This document shows positions 1-5,794 of a stretch of 6,130 nt of DNA, one piece after another. A program made the position numbers and the translations under genes. Each line of letters opens with the position of its first letter. Position 1 is the first letter of the stretch. The notes below the pieces were generated by a model, which saw nothing but the letters and a program-made list of their open reading frames with translations, searched no databases and was not told where the DNA came from. Source of the DNA: CAXMNX01 sp051009475 (GTDB lineage Bacteria; Pseudomonadota; Alphaproteobacteria; Rhodobacterales; Rhodobacteraceae); NCBI GenBank assembly GCA_051009475.1, contig JBPCWO010000348.1, positions 1 through 6,130 of the forward strand, in the 5' to 3' direction.

Positions 1-137
1 CATATTGACTCATTGACGGCCGCCACGAGGGCCAACGGTGTCCAGTTGCCAAACCAGGCAAAAGCAAAGTGCATCGCAGAGCCGATCAGAACCATGCTAA
101 CCGCGCCAAGCGCCTCAACTCGAAGAAGACGTGTCAA
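1..137 (-). CDS. DUF6512-like small membrane protein, N-terminal fragment
   Basis: Partial gene; the C-terminal part lies beyond the left edge. Read on the minus strand, it gives a hydrophobic N-terminal segment followed by MHFAFAWFGN and then AAVNESIW at the very edge. The H-F-x-x-x-W-x-G-N and VNES-[IV]-W pattern is what I recall from the DUF6512 family of small membrane proteins, where it is usually followed by EHLKL. The function of that family is unknown to me. The start is uncertain. The listed start is TTG at 137, which gives the usual short basic N-terminus before the first helix but has no good ribosome binding site. An ATG at 95 would cut off most of the first helix. The only strong Shine-Dalgarno, GGAGG at 161-157, is 7 nt upstream of an in-frame ATA at 149. 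A TAG stop at 164-162 closes the frame. The gene lies downstream of the DMT permease gene on the same strand, about 130 nt away, and could be its own unit. Confidence 0.55.
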   Translation of the reverse strand, partial: MTRLLRVEALGAVSMVLIGSAMHFAFAWFGNWTPLALVAAVNESI

Positions 138-279
138 ACTTCGCTCTATGATTGGTCCTCCCTATTCACCTGGAAGTTGATACCCTTACTTAGTCCACAC
201 GAACATCAATGACACCTGCTCGTATATGGCAGTCAGATTGAAGGCGTCGTTACTCAGGCTCGCTGCACTCATTTCGAAA

Positions 280-1188
280 CTAACGTGACCGAAGGGCGAT
301 GATAATGCCTGCCGAAGCAATGAAAGCGATGCCCAGCACCTGCCAGCCACCGATCGACTGGCCGAAAGCGATCCACGCGAAGAGTGGACCAAAGATCATC
401 ACCGAATACTCAAAAACCGAGACATAAGATGGCTCACCTAGCTGATAGGCTTTGATGATCATGAACACCCCACAAACTGACCCGATGGCCTGCAGCAGAA
501 TGAGTGGCAGGGCATCCCACATCGGCCAAACCCAGGGCCTGGTGAAAAACTGCACCTCTTCACCTGGTTGCCACATTGGGAAGATCATCAACGTGACGGT
601 GCCCACGGCACCCAGAAAACCCAGCGTGACCCACATCCCGGCCAGCAACGCCACGGTGCTTTCACCGACGCATAGTCTGCGTGTGGCGATTGCGCCTAGT
701 GCATAGAAGAACCCCGCGCAGATGGGAATCAATACGTTCAGGTCGAATTCCGAAGGATTCGGTTGCAGCACAAGAATGATCCCGATGAACCCGATTGCGA
801 CCGCAAGGATGCGCCAAATGCCAATTCGCTGTCCCATCACGCCTGCCGAGATCAGCAGAATGAAGATCGGTGAGGTGAAAAGCCCGGCCAGCGCCTGCGC
901 AATCGGCATCATCGCCAGCGCCGAGAAATAAAACAGCATCGAGATGCCCACCAGCAGGCTGCGCAGCGCGACGGCCCAAAACCGGATCGGCATTAACCCG
1001 CCAAGCCCAAGTAACGGGAGAACAGCAACCATTGGCCAGGCAATCGAAGCCCGTATCAGGTGGAACTGCCACAGCCCGACATGGCGCGACAGCGGCGCAA
1101 TGAAGTTGTCGATCACGCCAATGACGGCCATCGCGCAAATCATGAAAGCCGCCGCAAGTAGTGGACGGTCAGATGGCATCACAGACAT
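280..1188 (-). CDS. DMT superfamily (EamA) permease
   Basis: Encodes a complete 302-residue integral inner-membrane protein of the drug/metabolite transporter superfamily. About ten transmembrane helices can be read at roughly residues 9-31, 38-61, 69-91, 94-115, 122-141, 148-170, 178-203, 225-246, 255-275 and 281-299. They are arranged as two EamA repeats (about 10-141 and 150-299). The stretch AQALAGLFTSPIFILLIS (98-115) and the YSVMIFGPLFAW stretch (261-272) are typical of the fourth helix of each EamA half. Length is normal for the family. Members usually export or exchange small metabolites by secondary transport; the substrate cannot be told from sequence. The ATG at 1188 is chosen because it is preceded by a purine-rich GGGAAAGG; ATG at 1179 is an alternative. 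The gene stands alone on its strand after a 423-nt gap, with the small DUF6512-like gene downstream. Family assignment is secure; the substrate is unknown. Confidence 0.93.
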   Translation of the reverse strand: MSVMPSDRPLLAAAFMICAMAVIGVIDNFIAPLSRHVGLWQFHLIRASIAWPMVAVLPLLGLGGLMPIRFWAVALRSLLVGISMLFYFSALAMMPIAQALAGLFTSPIFILLISAGVMGQRIGIWRILAVAIGFIGIILVLQPNPSEFDLNVLIPICAGFFYALGAIATRRLCVGESTVALLAGMWVTLGFLGAVGTVTLMIFPMWQPGEEVQFFTRPWVWPMWDALPLILLQAIGSVCGVFMIIKAYQLGEPSYVSVFEYSVMIFGPLFAWIAFGQSIGGWQVLGIAFIASAGIIIALRSR

Positions 1189-1313
1189 GCCTTTCCCAAT
1201 GGCGAGGGCTTGGGCCGCTCTCTGTCTTCATTGCGACACTGGCGCCGATCCAAGTGAGAAAATCAATGGGCTGGATGCAGGAACAATGCTGATTGCTTAA
1301 TACGCCCTTCGAT

Positions 1314-1466
1314 GCGGATACTGCGCTCAAAACCGACGACGGCTCTGGGCTCAAAGCCGTCATCCGCCCAAATCTCCCCAACGACAGCTCCGCGGACGAA
1401 GCCGCCATTCGCTGCAAGTGCACCAATAGATGGGCTTCCAATGTCTGCTCTGCGGACAAAGCCGAC
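1314..1466. repeat. Cluster of degenerate 24-bp hairpin repeats
   Basis: Four related 24-bp units built as 7-nt arm, 10-nt loop, 7-nt arm. Unit 1 (1314-1337) is decayed and abuts unit 2 (1338-1361), whose arms GACGGCT and AGCCGTC pair perfectly. Unit 3 (1383-1406) has arms GACAGCT and AGCCGCC (5 of 7 pairs). Unit 4 (1443-1466) has arms GTCTGCT and AGCCGAC (6 of 7 pairs). The loops are alike: ctgcgctcaa, ctgggctcaa, ccgcggacga, ctgcggacaa. Unit starts are 24, 45 and 60 nt apart. A fifth copy lies at 2239-2262. The cluster fills much of the 423-nt gap between the divergently placed DMT and 182-residue protein genes (1189-1611); I can support nothing else in that gap. It looks like remnants of a dispersed intergenic palindrome rather than coding DNA. 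Role unknown. Confidence 0.7.
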
Positions 1467-1486
1467 CTTCAGAATTCAACTTGCAG
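1412..1486. repeat. 8-bp inverted repeat flanking a hairpin unit
   Basis: CTGCAAGT at 1412-1419 and ACTTGCAG at 1479-1486 are perfect inverted copies. They enclose repeat unit 1443-1466 almost symmetrically (23 nt on the left, 12 nt on the right). This could mark the ends of a longer palindromic element whose central part is the 24-bp unit, or could form an outer stem in RNA. Eight base pairs at this distance can also arise by chance. Confidence 0.35.
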
Positions 1487-1611
1487 GGACCGCAGCCGGC
1501 CCATAGCAGTAATCCAAGTGGATGAATTGGCGGGGGAGGCTAGACGCACCAGTGTATTATCTGACACAACTGTTTGGTCTGTGAAGAAATCAAAAATCTC
1601 GTGAGAGCGCA

Positions 1612-2160
1612 GTGAATATCAGAGCGAAGATTTTGAAACGGGCTTTTTGGCTCACGGTGTTTGCGACCGTTGCCGTCTACATCACCATCGTCGCTTGGTC
1701 CGCGCCGACAGTCTCGGGGCATGCGGACGGGCTTCGGATGTTCGATCTGCGTCCAACAGGCTACGACTTTCAGGAGGCGCAAGATTTCCTCTCCGCACTA
1801 ACTGACGAAGGCCGAATATTCTATCTGTCGATTCAACACAGGCTGGACATTGCTTACCCGGCCTTGCTCGCGATCACGACGATGTGGGCTTTTCTGTTAC
1901 TTCTTCCACGCAACAAGCTGGCTCTGCTCGCGTTGCTGCTTCCAGTTTGCGCTATAGTTTTCGACTATCTGGAGAATCTTGCTGTCGCAGTGATGCTTCA
2001 TAGTGGGACACAAAACCTGACTGCGGAGATGGTGAGCCGCGCGAGTAATTACTCCGTGCTCAAATCTGGGTTCACGACTGCTTCAATGAGCTTGCTTATG
2101 GTTCTTGTTTTGCTCCGAATTTACCGCCGGTGGTCCAAGAGGCATTCGGAAAAATCCTAG
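1612..2160 (+). CDS. Conserved-looking four-helix membrane protein, function unknown
   Basis: Encodes 182 residues; I do not recognise a named family. Four hydrophobic helices are visible at about 11-31, 80-98, 101-122 and 152-170, with a basic C-terminal tail (RIYRRWSKRHSEKS). The first helix is followed by a soluble loop of about 45 residues that is probably periplasmic. It contains the motif-like stretch FDLRPTGYDFQEAQ (44-57). Helix 3 ends in FDYLENL (117-123), whose acidic and aromatic residues inside a hydrophobic run are likely to matter for function. The start is GTG at 1612; the frame is closed by TGA at 1582 and contains no ATG between, and the upstream GAGAG is only a weak ribosome binding site. 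The gene sits alone, downstream of the hairpin-repeat cluster and convergent with the hydrolase gene. Its base composition resembles its neighbours, so it looks like a real resident gene. Confidence 0.85.
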   Translation: MNIRAKILKRAFWLTVFATVAVYITIVAWSAPTVSGHADGLRMFDLRPTGYDFQEAQDFLSALTDEGRIFYLSIQHRLDIAYPALLAITTMWAFLLLLPRNKLALLALLLPVCAIVFDYLENLAVAVMLHSGTQNLTAEMVSRASNYSVLKSGFTTASMSLLMVLVLLRIYRRWSKRHSEKS

Positions 2161-2238
2161 GGTCGAGGCCTGTTTAGGACCAAAGCGACTGACGACCGCT
2201 CCACCAGTATAGGAGACGTTGGCCATATGATACCCAAG

Positions 2239-2262
2239 GTCTGCTGTGCGGACAAAGCAGAC
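2239..2262. repeat. Perfect copy of the 24-bp hairpin repeat
   Basis: Arms GTCTGCT (2239-2245) and AGCAGAC (2256-2262) pair perfectly across a 10-nt loop, gtgcggacaa. It belongs to the same family as the units at 1314-1466 and shares 20 of 24 or more bases with the unit at 1443-1466. It lies between the convergent ends of the 182-residue protein gene and the hydrolase gene, where a hairpin might act as a two-way transcript end, although no run of T follows it on either side. GGTCTGC (2238-2244) can alternatively pair with GCAGACC at 2301-2307. Confidence 0.7.
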
Positions 2263-2346
2263 ATTCGTAACGGGTTTCTAATGGTCCGGAACTGCCGAGG
2301 GCAGACCTCTTCAATAGCTCCTCGGATTGTCCGTGTTGGAACGGCG

Positions 2347-3033
2347 TCATGTTACCGTGATATTCATACTGCCCAAGCTATCCGCCGCTATTTCCATCAC
2401 ATCGCCTTTCTCGATCGGTCCAACGCCGGCGGGGGTGCCCGACAAAATGACATCACCCGCGGCCAACTCAAAATAGTCCGAGAGATACGAAATCATCTCC
2501 GGCACCTTCCAGATCATTTGGTTCAAGTCGCCTTGCTGTCGGAGTTCACCATTTACCTTCAAAGTGATGTTGCCGGCATCCAGGTGGCCGGTTTCAGAAA
2601 CGGCCCGCACCGGACCAACCGGTGCGGATCTTTCAAAGGCTTTGCCGATTTCCCAGGGACGGCCCATCTTTTTTTGCGCCCCCTGCAAATCGCGGCGCGT
2701 CATATCTAGCGACAGCGCGTAGCCGAATACATGATTGAGTGAGTTCTCAATTGGGATGTTGGTCCCGCCGGATTTCAACATCACGGCAACTTCGACCTCG
2801 TGATGCACGTCTGAGCTATGCGGTGGGTAAGGAAACTCGCCGGACGGGTCCAAGTTGTTGGGATTCTTCTGAAAGAAAAACGGCGGTTCACGGTCAGGAT
2901 CGTGGCCCATTTCAACGGCGTGTGCGGCGTAGTTTCTGCCAATGCAATACACGCGACGAACCGGGAACAGGGCATCAGATCCCGCGATTGGAAGCGCAAC
3001 AACTGGCGGCGTTTCGATAGCGTAATTGGGCAT
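2347..3033 (-). CDS. FAH-superfamily hydrolase, fumarylpyruvate-hydrolase-like
   Basis: Encodes a complete 228-residue cytoplasmic enzyme of the fumarylacetoacetate hydrolase superfamily. These metal-dependent enzymes cleave a C-C bond in acylpyruvates or decarboxylate oxaloacetate-like acids. The metal-binding acids are in place: E79 and E81 in HHEVEV, and D110 in LDMTRRD. The lid residues H38 and E41 are in YCIGRNYAAHAVEMGH (29-44), a catalytic-type lysine is K131 in GRPWEIGKAFE, and the C-terminal loop is LSGTPAGVGPIEKGD. The phrases GHDPDREPPFFFQK, LDMTRRDLQ and GRPW are typical of the short NagK-like fumarylpyruvate hydrolases of the gentisate pathway, but relatives with other substrates share them. 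The start ATG has a strong GGAGG 4 nt upstream. The gene is divergent from the GntR regulator and shares its control region, so the two are probably co-regulated. No gentisate dioxygenase or isomerase gene is visible here, so the true substrate is open. Confidence 0.92.
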   Translation of the reverse strand: MPNYAIETPPVVALPIAGSDALFPVRRVYCIGRNYAAHAVEMGHDPDREPPFFFQKNPNNLDPSGEFPYPPHSSDVHHEVEVAVMLKSGGTNIPIENSLNHVFGYALSLDMTRRDLQGAQKKMGRPWEIGKAFERSAPVGPVRAVSETGHLDAGNITLKVNGELRQQGDLNQMIWKVPEMISYLSDYFELAAGDVILSGTPAGVGPIEKGDVMEIAADSLGSMNITVT

Positions 3034-3110
3034 TTTTCCTCCGATGCCGAATGAGCGTTCGCGACCGTTTAGCAGTGGTTCACTTCAACGCGATCCTCAG
3101 ATCAATCGCA

Positions 3111-3193
3111 ACCAATTCGCGAAACTGATCCAAAAAGGTTGCATAAAAATCCGAATCTCGCCAAAAATAGACCAATGGCGCGAAATTGATCAA
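3111..3193. promoter_or_regulatory. Pair of direct repeats, candidate operators
   Basis: Two copies, 3111-3133 and 3171-3193, share the blocks ACCAAT, CGCGAAA, TGATC and AA in the same order with one-base shifts between blocks. Their starts are 60 bp apart, close to six helical turns. In the second copy GACCAAT and ATTGATC (3170-3191) also form an imperfect inverted repeat; the first holds the palindrome TTCGCGAA (3116-3123). ACCAAT is the half-site known from operators of FCD-type GntR regulators such as PdhR and LldR. They lie between the divergent hydrolase and regulator genes. Confidence 0.5.
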
Positions 3194-3200
3194 CCAATTT
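3183..3200. promoter_or_regulatory. AAATTG/CAATTT dyad, candidate GntR operator
   Basis: Arms AAATTG (3183-3188) and CAATTT (3195-3200) are perfect inverted copies separated by ATCAAC. The site resembles the AATTGGT-n3-ACCAATT operators of PdhR/LldR-type regulators, with a right half-site ACCAATT intact and the left one altered (ATTGAT). It ends 11 nt before the GTG start of the GntR gene, a position expected for autorepression. It overlaps the second direct repeat by 11 bp. Confidence 0.5.
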
Positions 3201-3211
3201 TAGGCTAAAAA

Positions 3212-3901
3212 GTGCAAACGCATCAAAAACCTGTCGACTTCAGTGATCCGGTCGATGCTGTTCGATCTTTCATTCTGGACGGGGCCTATTCGCCGGGCGA
3301 CCGACTTCCGCCAGAGCGCGAGCTTATCTTCAAATTAGGCATCAGCCGGACCACATTGCGTAAAGGGCTGGAGACCCTGGAGCGCGAAGGCGCGATTTGG
3401 CGGCACGTTGGCAAAGGCACATTCGTAGCGGCGCATGCCAACGCGGACGGGTCTGGTCGGATATCAGATTTGAGCCAGCAGGTCACACCAGTTCACATGA
3501 TGCGTGCTCGGCTGTCGCTAGAGCCTGCCTTGGCGCGCGAAGCCGCCGTCAATGCCTCGGAAGATGCCGTCATCAGGGTCAAACTTGCGCGAGATCGGGC
3601 GGCGGCGGCATCAAGCTGGAGCGACTATGAAGCCCAGGACGACGCGTTTCATCGCGCGGTGGCCGAGTCCACTGGAAATGTTCTACTCTTGTCGCTGTTC
3701 GATCAGTTGAACCAGGTTCATCGCGCGGTAGCATGGAATTCTGTGGTTCGCACGACACCTCAACCGCCAAGCGAACACAACAGCTTTGCCGAGCACGACC
3801 GGATAACCGCTGCAATTGAAGCCCGTGACCCGGCTGCAGCACACGCGGCGATGCGGGAACATCTCGGGTCAGTTTCGGCACGATTGTTTGGGGAGCTTTA
3901 A
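3212..3901 (+). CDS. GntR-family regulator, FadR/FCD subfamily
   Basis: Encodes a complete 229-residue DNA-binding regulator. The winged helix-turn-helix spans about residues 12-74. It carries the family signature GDRLPPERELIFKLGISR (29-46), the recognition region TTLRKGLETLEREGAI, and the wing GKGTFV (67-72). The FCD effector domain follows at about 95-223. Its usual metal-ligand set can be read as D143 and H147 in DDAFH, H195 in AEHD, and H217 in REHLG. Such proteins commonly repress their own operon until a small organic acid binds the FCD pocket. The start is GTG at 3212, preceded by only a weak TAGG, which suggests low translation. The gene is divergent from the hydrolase and lies 94 nt before the transporter genes on the same strand. 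That makes it the likely local regulator of both. The dyad at 3183-3200 suggests autoregulation. The effector is unknown. Confidence 0.93.
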   Translation: MQTHQKPVDFSDPVDAVRSFILDGAYSPGDRLPPERELIFKLGISRTTLRKGLETLEREGAIWRHVGKGTFVAAHANADGSGRISDLSQQVTPVHMMRARLSLEPALAREAAVNASEDAVIRVKLARDRAAAASSWSDYEAQDDAFHRAVAESTGNVLLLSLFDQLNQVHRAVAWNSVVRTTPQPPSEHNSFAEHDRITAAIEARDPAAAHAAMREHLGSVSARLFGEL

Positions 3902-3915
3902 GAAAAACGGCAAAT

Positions 3916-3951
3916 CGGAGCGGACAATGAGCCAAAATGCCAAATGCTCCG
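3916..3951 (+). other. Inverted repeat in binding-protein gene leader
   Basis: CGGAGC (3916-3921) and GCTCCG (3946-3951) form a perfect 6-bp stem with a 24-nt loop, just after the regulator's stop codon and 44 nt before the binding-protein start. There is no T run after it, so it is not a convincing terminator. It may be a weak leader structure or a chance pairing. Confidence 0.25.
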
Positions 3952-3995
3952 GACCTTCGGGTATCTTACAGAAACAAATCTCTGGGAGGAGACAG

Positions 3996-4973
3996 ATGAA
4001 AAAGCTCATTCGCAAATTGACCGCCCTTGTAGCGGCGGTTCCTCTGGTGCTTGGCCTTGCGCTCAGCACTGCCAACGCGGACAAAATTCGCATCGCACTG
4101 GCAGAAACACCGTCTGACGAACTTGCAGCGTTCTTTGTGGCACTTGATCGGGCAAAGGCGAACGGATTGGATTACGAGTGGACCGCGTTTTCAGACGAGG
4201 AACTGGCCATCCAGGCCGTTTTGAGCGGCCAGATGGATATCGGGTTTGGTACGCCTTATTCGGCGATGCAGCGATCCAAGGCCCCCATCCGCATCATCTT
4301 TCAACTTAGCAAATTGAAATTCTTTCCGGTTACCACCACGAAATACAACAAACTCGAAGACCTGAACGGCGAGCCGATTTTGTTGCATTCACGTGGCGGC
4401 GGCACCGATTCCATTGCCAATGTGATCGAGACGGCGATGAGTATCGAATTTGGCGAGCGGTCCTACGTGCCGGGCTCCTCAAACCGAGTCGCCGCTCTTC
4501 TGGGCGGACAGGCGGAAGCGACCATCATTGATTTGTCCAACAAGAACAAACTGATGCGCAGTGACGCCGCCGACGGTTTCAACGTGCTGGAAATGTTCGA
4601 CGTAGAAGCCAGCGACGAAGCCCTATTTGGCAACCTGGATTGGATTCAAGACAATGCTGACGACGTTCAGATATTCGTCGATGCCCTGCTCAGCGTTTAT
4701 AAAGATATGGCCGCCGACCCGACCGTGATCCGCAGTGAGACTGACCCGGATGGGCCGATTGGGCAGTTGCCAGCTGAAATCCTTGCCGAGCTGGATGGCT
4801 TTTACGCCGATGCGGTAGACGGTGGCCTTTATTCCGTCGATGGCGGTGGGCGGAAGGCGGCTATGGCTGATATGGAGTGGTATTCGTCAGCCGGCCAGTT
4901 GGACGGCGATGCTTCGAGCCTGAACATCGAGGATTTCTGGTACTTGGCTCCGCTTGATGCAGCGATGAACTAG
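3996..4973 (+). CDS. ABC transporter periplasmic substrate-binding protein, NMT1/THI5-like (NitT/TauT type)
   Basis: Encodes 325 residues. A classic signal peptide is visible: the basic MKKLIRK, a hydrophobic core to about residue 23, and a cleavage site ANA-DK after A28, so the mature protein is periplasmic. The rest fits the SsuA/TauA/THI5-like binding-protein fold: an opening strand KIRIALAETPSDE, then QAVLSGQMDIGFGTPYSAM, KLEDLNGEPILLHSRGGGTDS and RVAALLGGQAEATIIDL. Together these match the usual "gain, test and supply" pattern of this family. Relatives bind taurine, sulfonates, nitrate, pyrimidine precursors, aromatic acids and others; the ligand here cannot be named. The start at 3996 is chosen over in-frame upstream codons because GGGAGGAG (3984-3991) precedes it and the signal peptide begins there. 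It lies 94 nt after the regulator gene and 59 nt before the permease gene, as first gene of the transporter set. Confidence 0.92.
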   Translation: MKKLIRKLTALVAAVPLVLGLALSTANADKIRIALAETPSDELAAFFVALDRAKANGLDYEWTAFSDEELAIQAVLSGQMDIGFGTPYSAMQRSKAPIRIIFQLSKLKFFPVTTTKYNKLEDLNGEPILLHSRGGGTDSIANVIETAMSIEFGERSYVPGSSNRVAALLGGQAEATIIDLSNKNKLMRSDAADGFNVLEMFDVEASDEALFGNLDWIQDNADDVQIFVDALLSVYKDMAADPTVIRSETDPDGPIGQLPAEILAELDGFYADAVDGGLYSVDGGGRKAAMADMEWYSSAGQLDGDASSLNIEDFWYLAPLDAAMN

Positions 4974-4980
4974 CACGGTC

Positions 4981-5009
4981 CGCCACCAGCCTTATCAAGG
5001 TCGGTGGCG
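4981..5009 (+). promoter_or_regulatory. Intercistronic hairpin between binding-protein and permease genes
   Basis: CGCCACC (4981-4987) pairs perfectly with GGTGGCG (5003-5009). Inside it, past one A/C mismatch and one G-U pair, CCTT (4990-4993) pairs with AAGG (4997-5000) around a 3-nt loop. The result is a compact stable stem beginning 7 nt after the binding-protein stop. Only a short T run (5014-5017) follows, so at most it is a partial terminator. In ABC operons, hairpins in this place are known to protect the upstream binding-protein mRNA or reduce read-through, giving more binding protein than membrane parts; that role is inferred here. Confidence 0.6.
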
Positions 5010-5032
5010 TCCATTTTGCAGGATTGGCAAAA

Positions 5033-5794
5033 ATGAGAAACCGCGCCTTGATGCTCAAACTGCTGTCCGCCGCCGTATTGATCGGCGCATGGGAAATCTC
5101 GGGCCGAGTGCCGGTCAGCTATGCGTTTCCTACGTTTATTGAATCGATGGCGGCGTTGTTTCGAATGACATTGGATGGAACGATTTTTGCCGCTTACGCT
5201 GAAACGCTGAAACCGCTCATCGTAGGCATCGCCATCTCGGCAACTTTCGGCATCGCCATCGGCCTTTGGGTGGGTCTGAGCGACCGCTTCGACTGGTTGT
5301 TTTCGCCTATATTTATTGTGATGCAGGCGGCACCTCTTGCCGCATTGATCCCGCTTTTGGTCATGGCATATGGCATCGGGCTGACGTCAAAGGTCTTTGT
5401 TGTCTGCATCATGGCTATGCCTGTGATCGTGTTGAACACGTCAAGTGCTGTGCGAAACACACCCGTCTCCATGAAGGAAATGGCCCGCTCGTTTCAGGGT
5501 TCGGATCTGGATGTGATCCTGAAAATAATCATTCCCGCCGCGTCACCAGTGATTTTCGCTGGCCTGCGTCTGGGGATCTCCGCGGGCTTCATTGGCGCGA
5601 TCTTGTCGGAGTTGAAAATCACGCCGACCGGTGTTGGCGATATTATCACCTACAGCCGTTCGATTGCCGATTACCCAAGCATGTATGCCGCGATCTTCTC
5701 GATCATCCTCTTGGCTGTGCTGTTCCTGAATTTACTAGAAAAGATCGAGCTTTATCTCTTCAAAGGAAACGACCGTGGTTATGTCTCAGACTAA
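5033..5794 (+). CDS. ABC transporter permease, SsuC/TauC/NrtB-like
   Basis: Encodes 253 residues of an inner-membrane permease of the binding-protein-dependent (MetI-like) class, the usual length for SsuC/TauC proteins. About six hydrophobic helices can be read, starting with LMLKLLSAAVLIGAWEISG near the N-terminus and ending with a long helix IFSIILLAVLFLNLLEKIELYLF. The cytoplasmic EAA loop that docks on the ATPase is visible at about residues 149-168 (KEMARSFQGSDLDVILKIIIP), with the conserved G and terminal P in place; the second residue of the EAA triplet is M. The QAAPLAALIPLLVMAYGIG stretch (98-116) is typical of the family. The ATG at 5033 is chosen because AGGA (5020-5023) lies 9 nt before it; an in-frame TTG at 5024 directly abuts that AGGA and is unlikely. 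The gene follows the binding protein and overlaps the ATPase gene, as expected for one operon. Confidence 0.93.
   Translation: MRNRALMLKLLSAAVLIGAWEISGRVPVSYAFPTFIESMAALFRMTLDGTIFAAYAETLKPLIVGIAISATFGIAIGLWVGLSDRFDWLFSPIFIVMQAAPLAALIPLLVMAYGIGLTSKVFVVCIMAMPVIVLNTSSAVRNTPVSMKEMARSFQGSDLDVILKIIIPAASPVIFAGLRLGISAGFIGAILSELKITPTGVGDIITYSRSIADYPSMYAAIFSIILLAVLFLNLLEKIELYLFKGNDRGYVSD

Noticed and set aside
662..1138. Second minus-strand open frame inside the DMT permease gene
   Set aside because: It is an out-of-frame shadow; the DMT frame gives a full ten-helix protein of normal length.
1314..1466. Possible CRISPR array
   Set aside because: Unit spacing is uneven (24, 45, 60 nt), the units differ from each other, one pair abuts with no spacer, and no cas gene is near.
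1293..1604. Plus-strand open frame of about 103 codons in the gap before the membrane-protein gene
   Set aside because: It runs straight through the hairpin-repeat cluster, has no ribosome binding site and reads as low-quality sequence without domain character. The repeats keep several frames open by chance.
2161..2181. Weak inverted repeat GGTC...GACC after the 182-residue gene, as a terminator
   Set aside because: The stem has a four-base bulge and no T run follows, so a terminator call is not supported.
2227..2709. Plus-strand open frame of 160 codons
   Set aside because: It begins in the hairpin repeat and then lies antisense to the well-supported hydrolase gene; its translation shows no family features.
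3139..3168. Possible -35/-10 pair (TTGCAT, 18 nt, AAAAAT) ahead of the GntR gene
   Set aside because: The -10 match is poor and the region is generally A-rich, so I cannot separate it from chance.
3816..3995. Upstream extension of the binding-protein frame by 60 codons
   Set aside because: It would overlap the regulator's 3' end and place the signal peptide in the interior. The strong ribosome site and signal peptide both point to the ATG at 3996.
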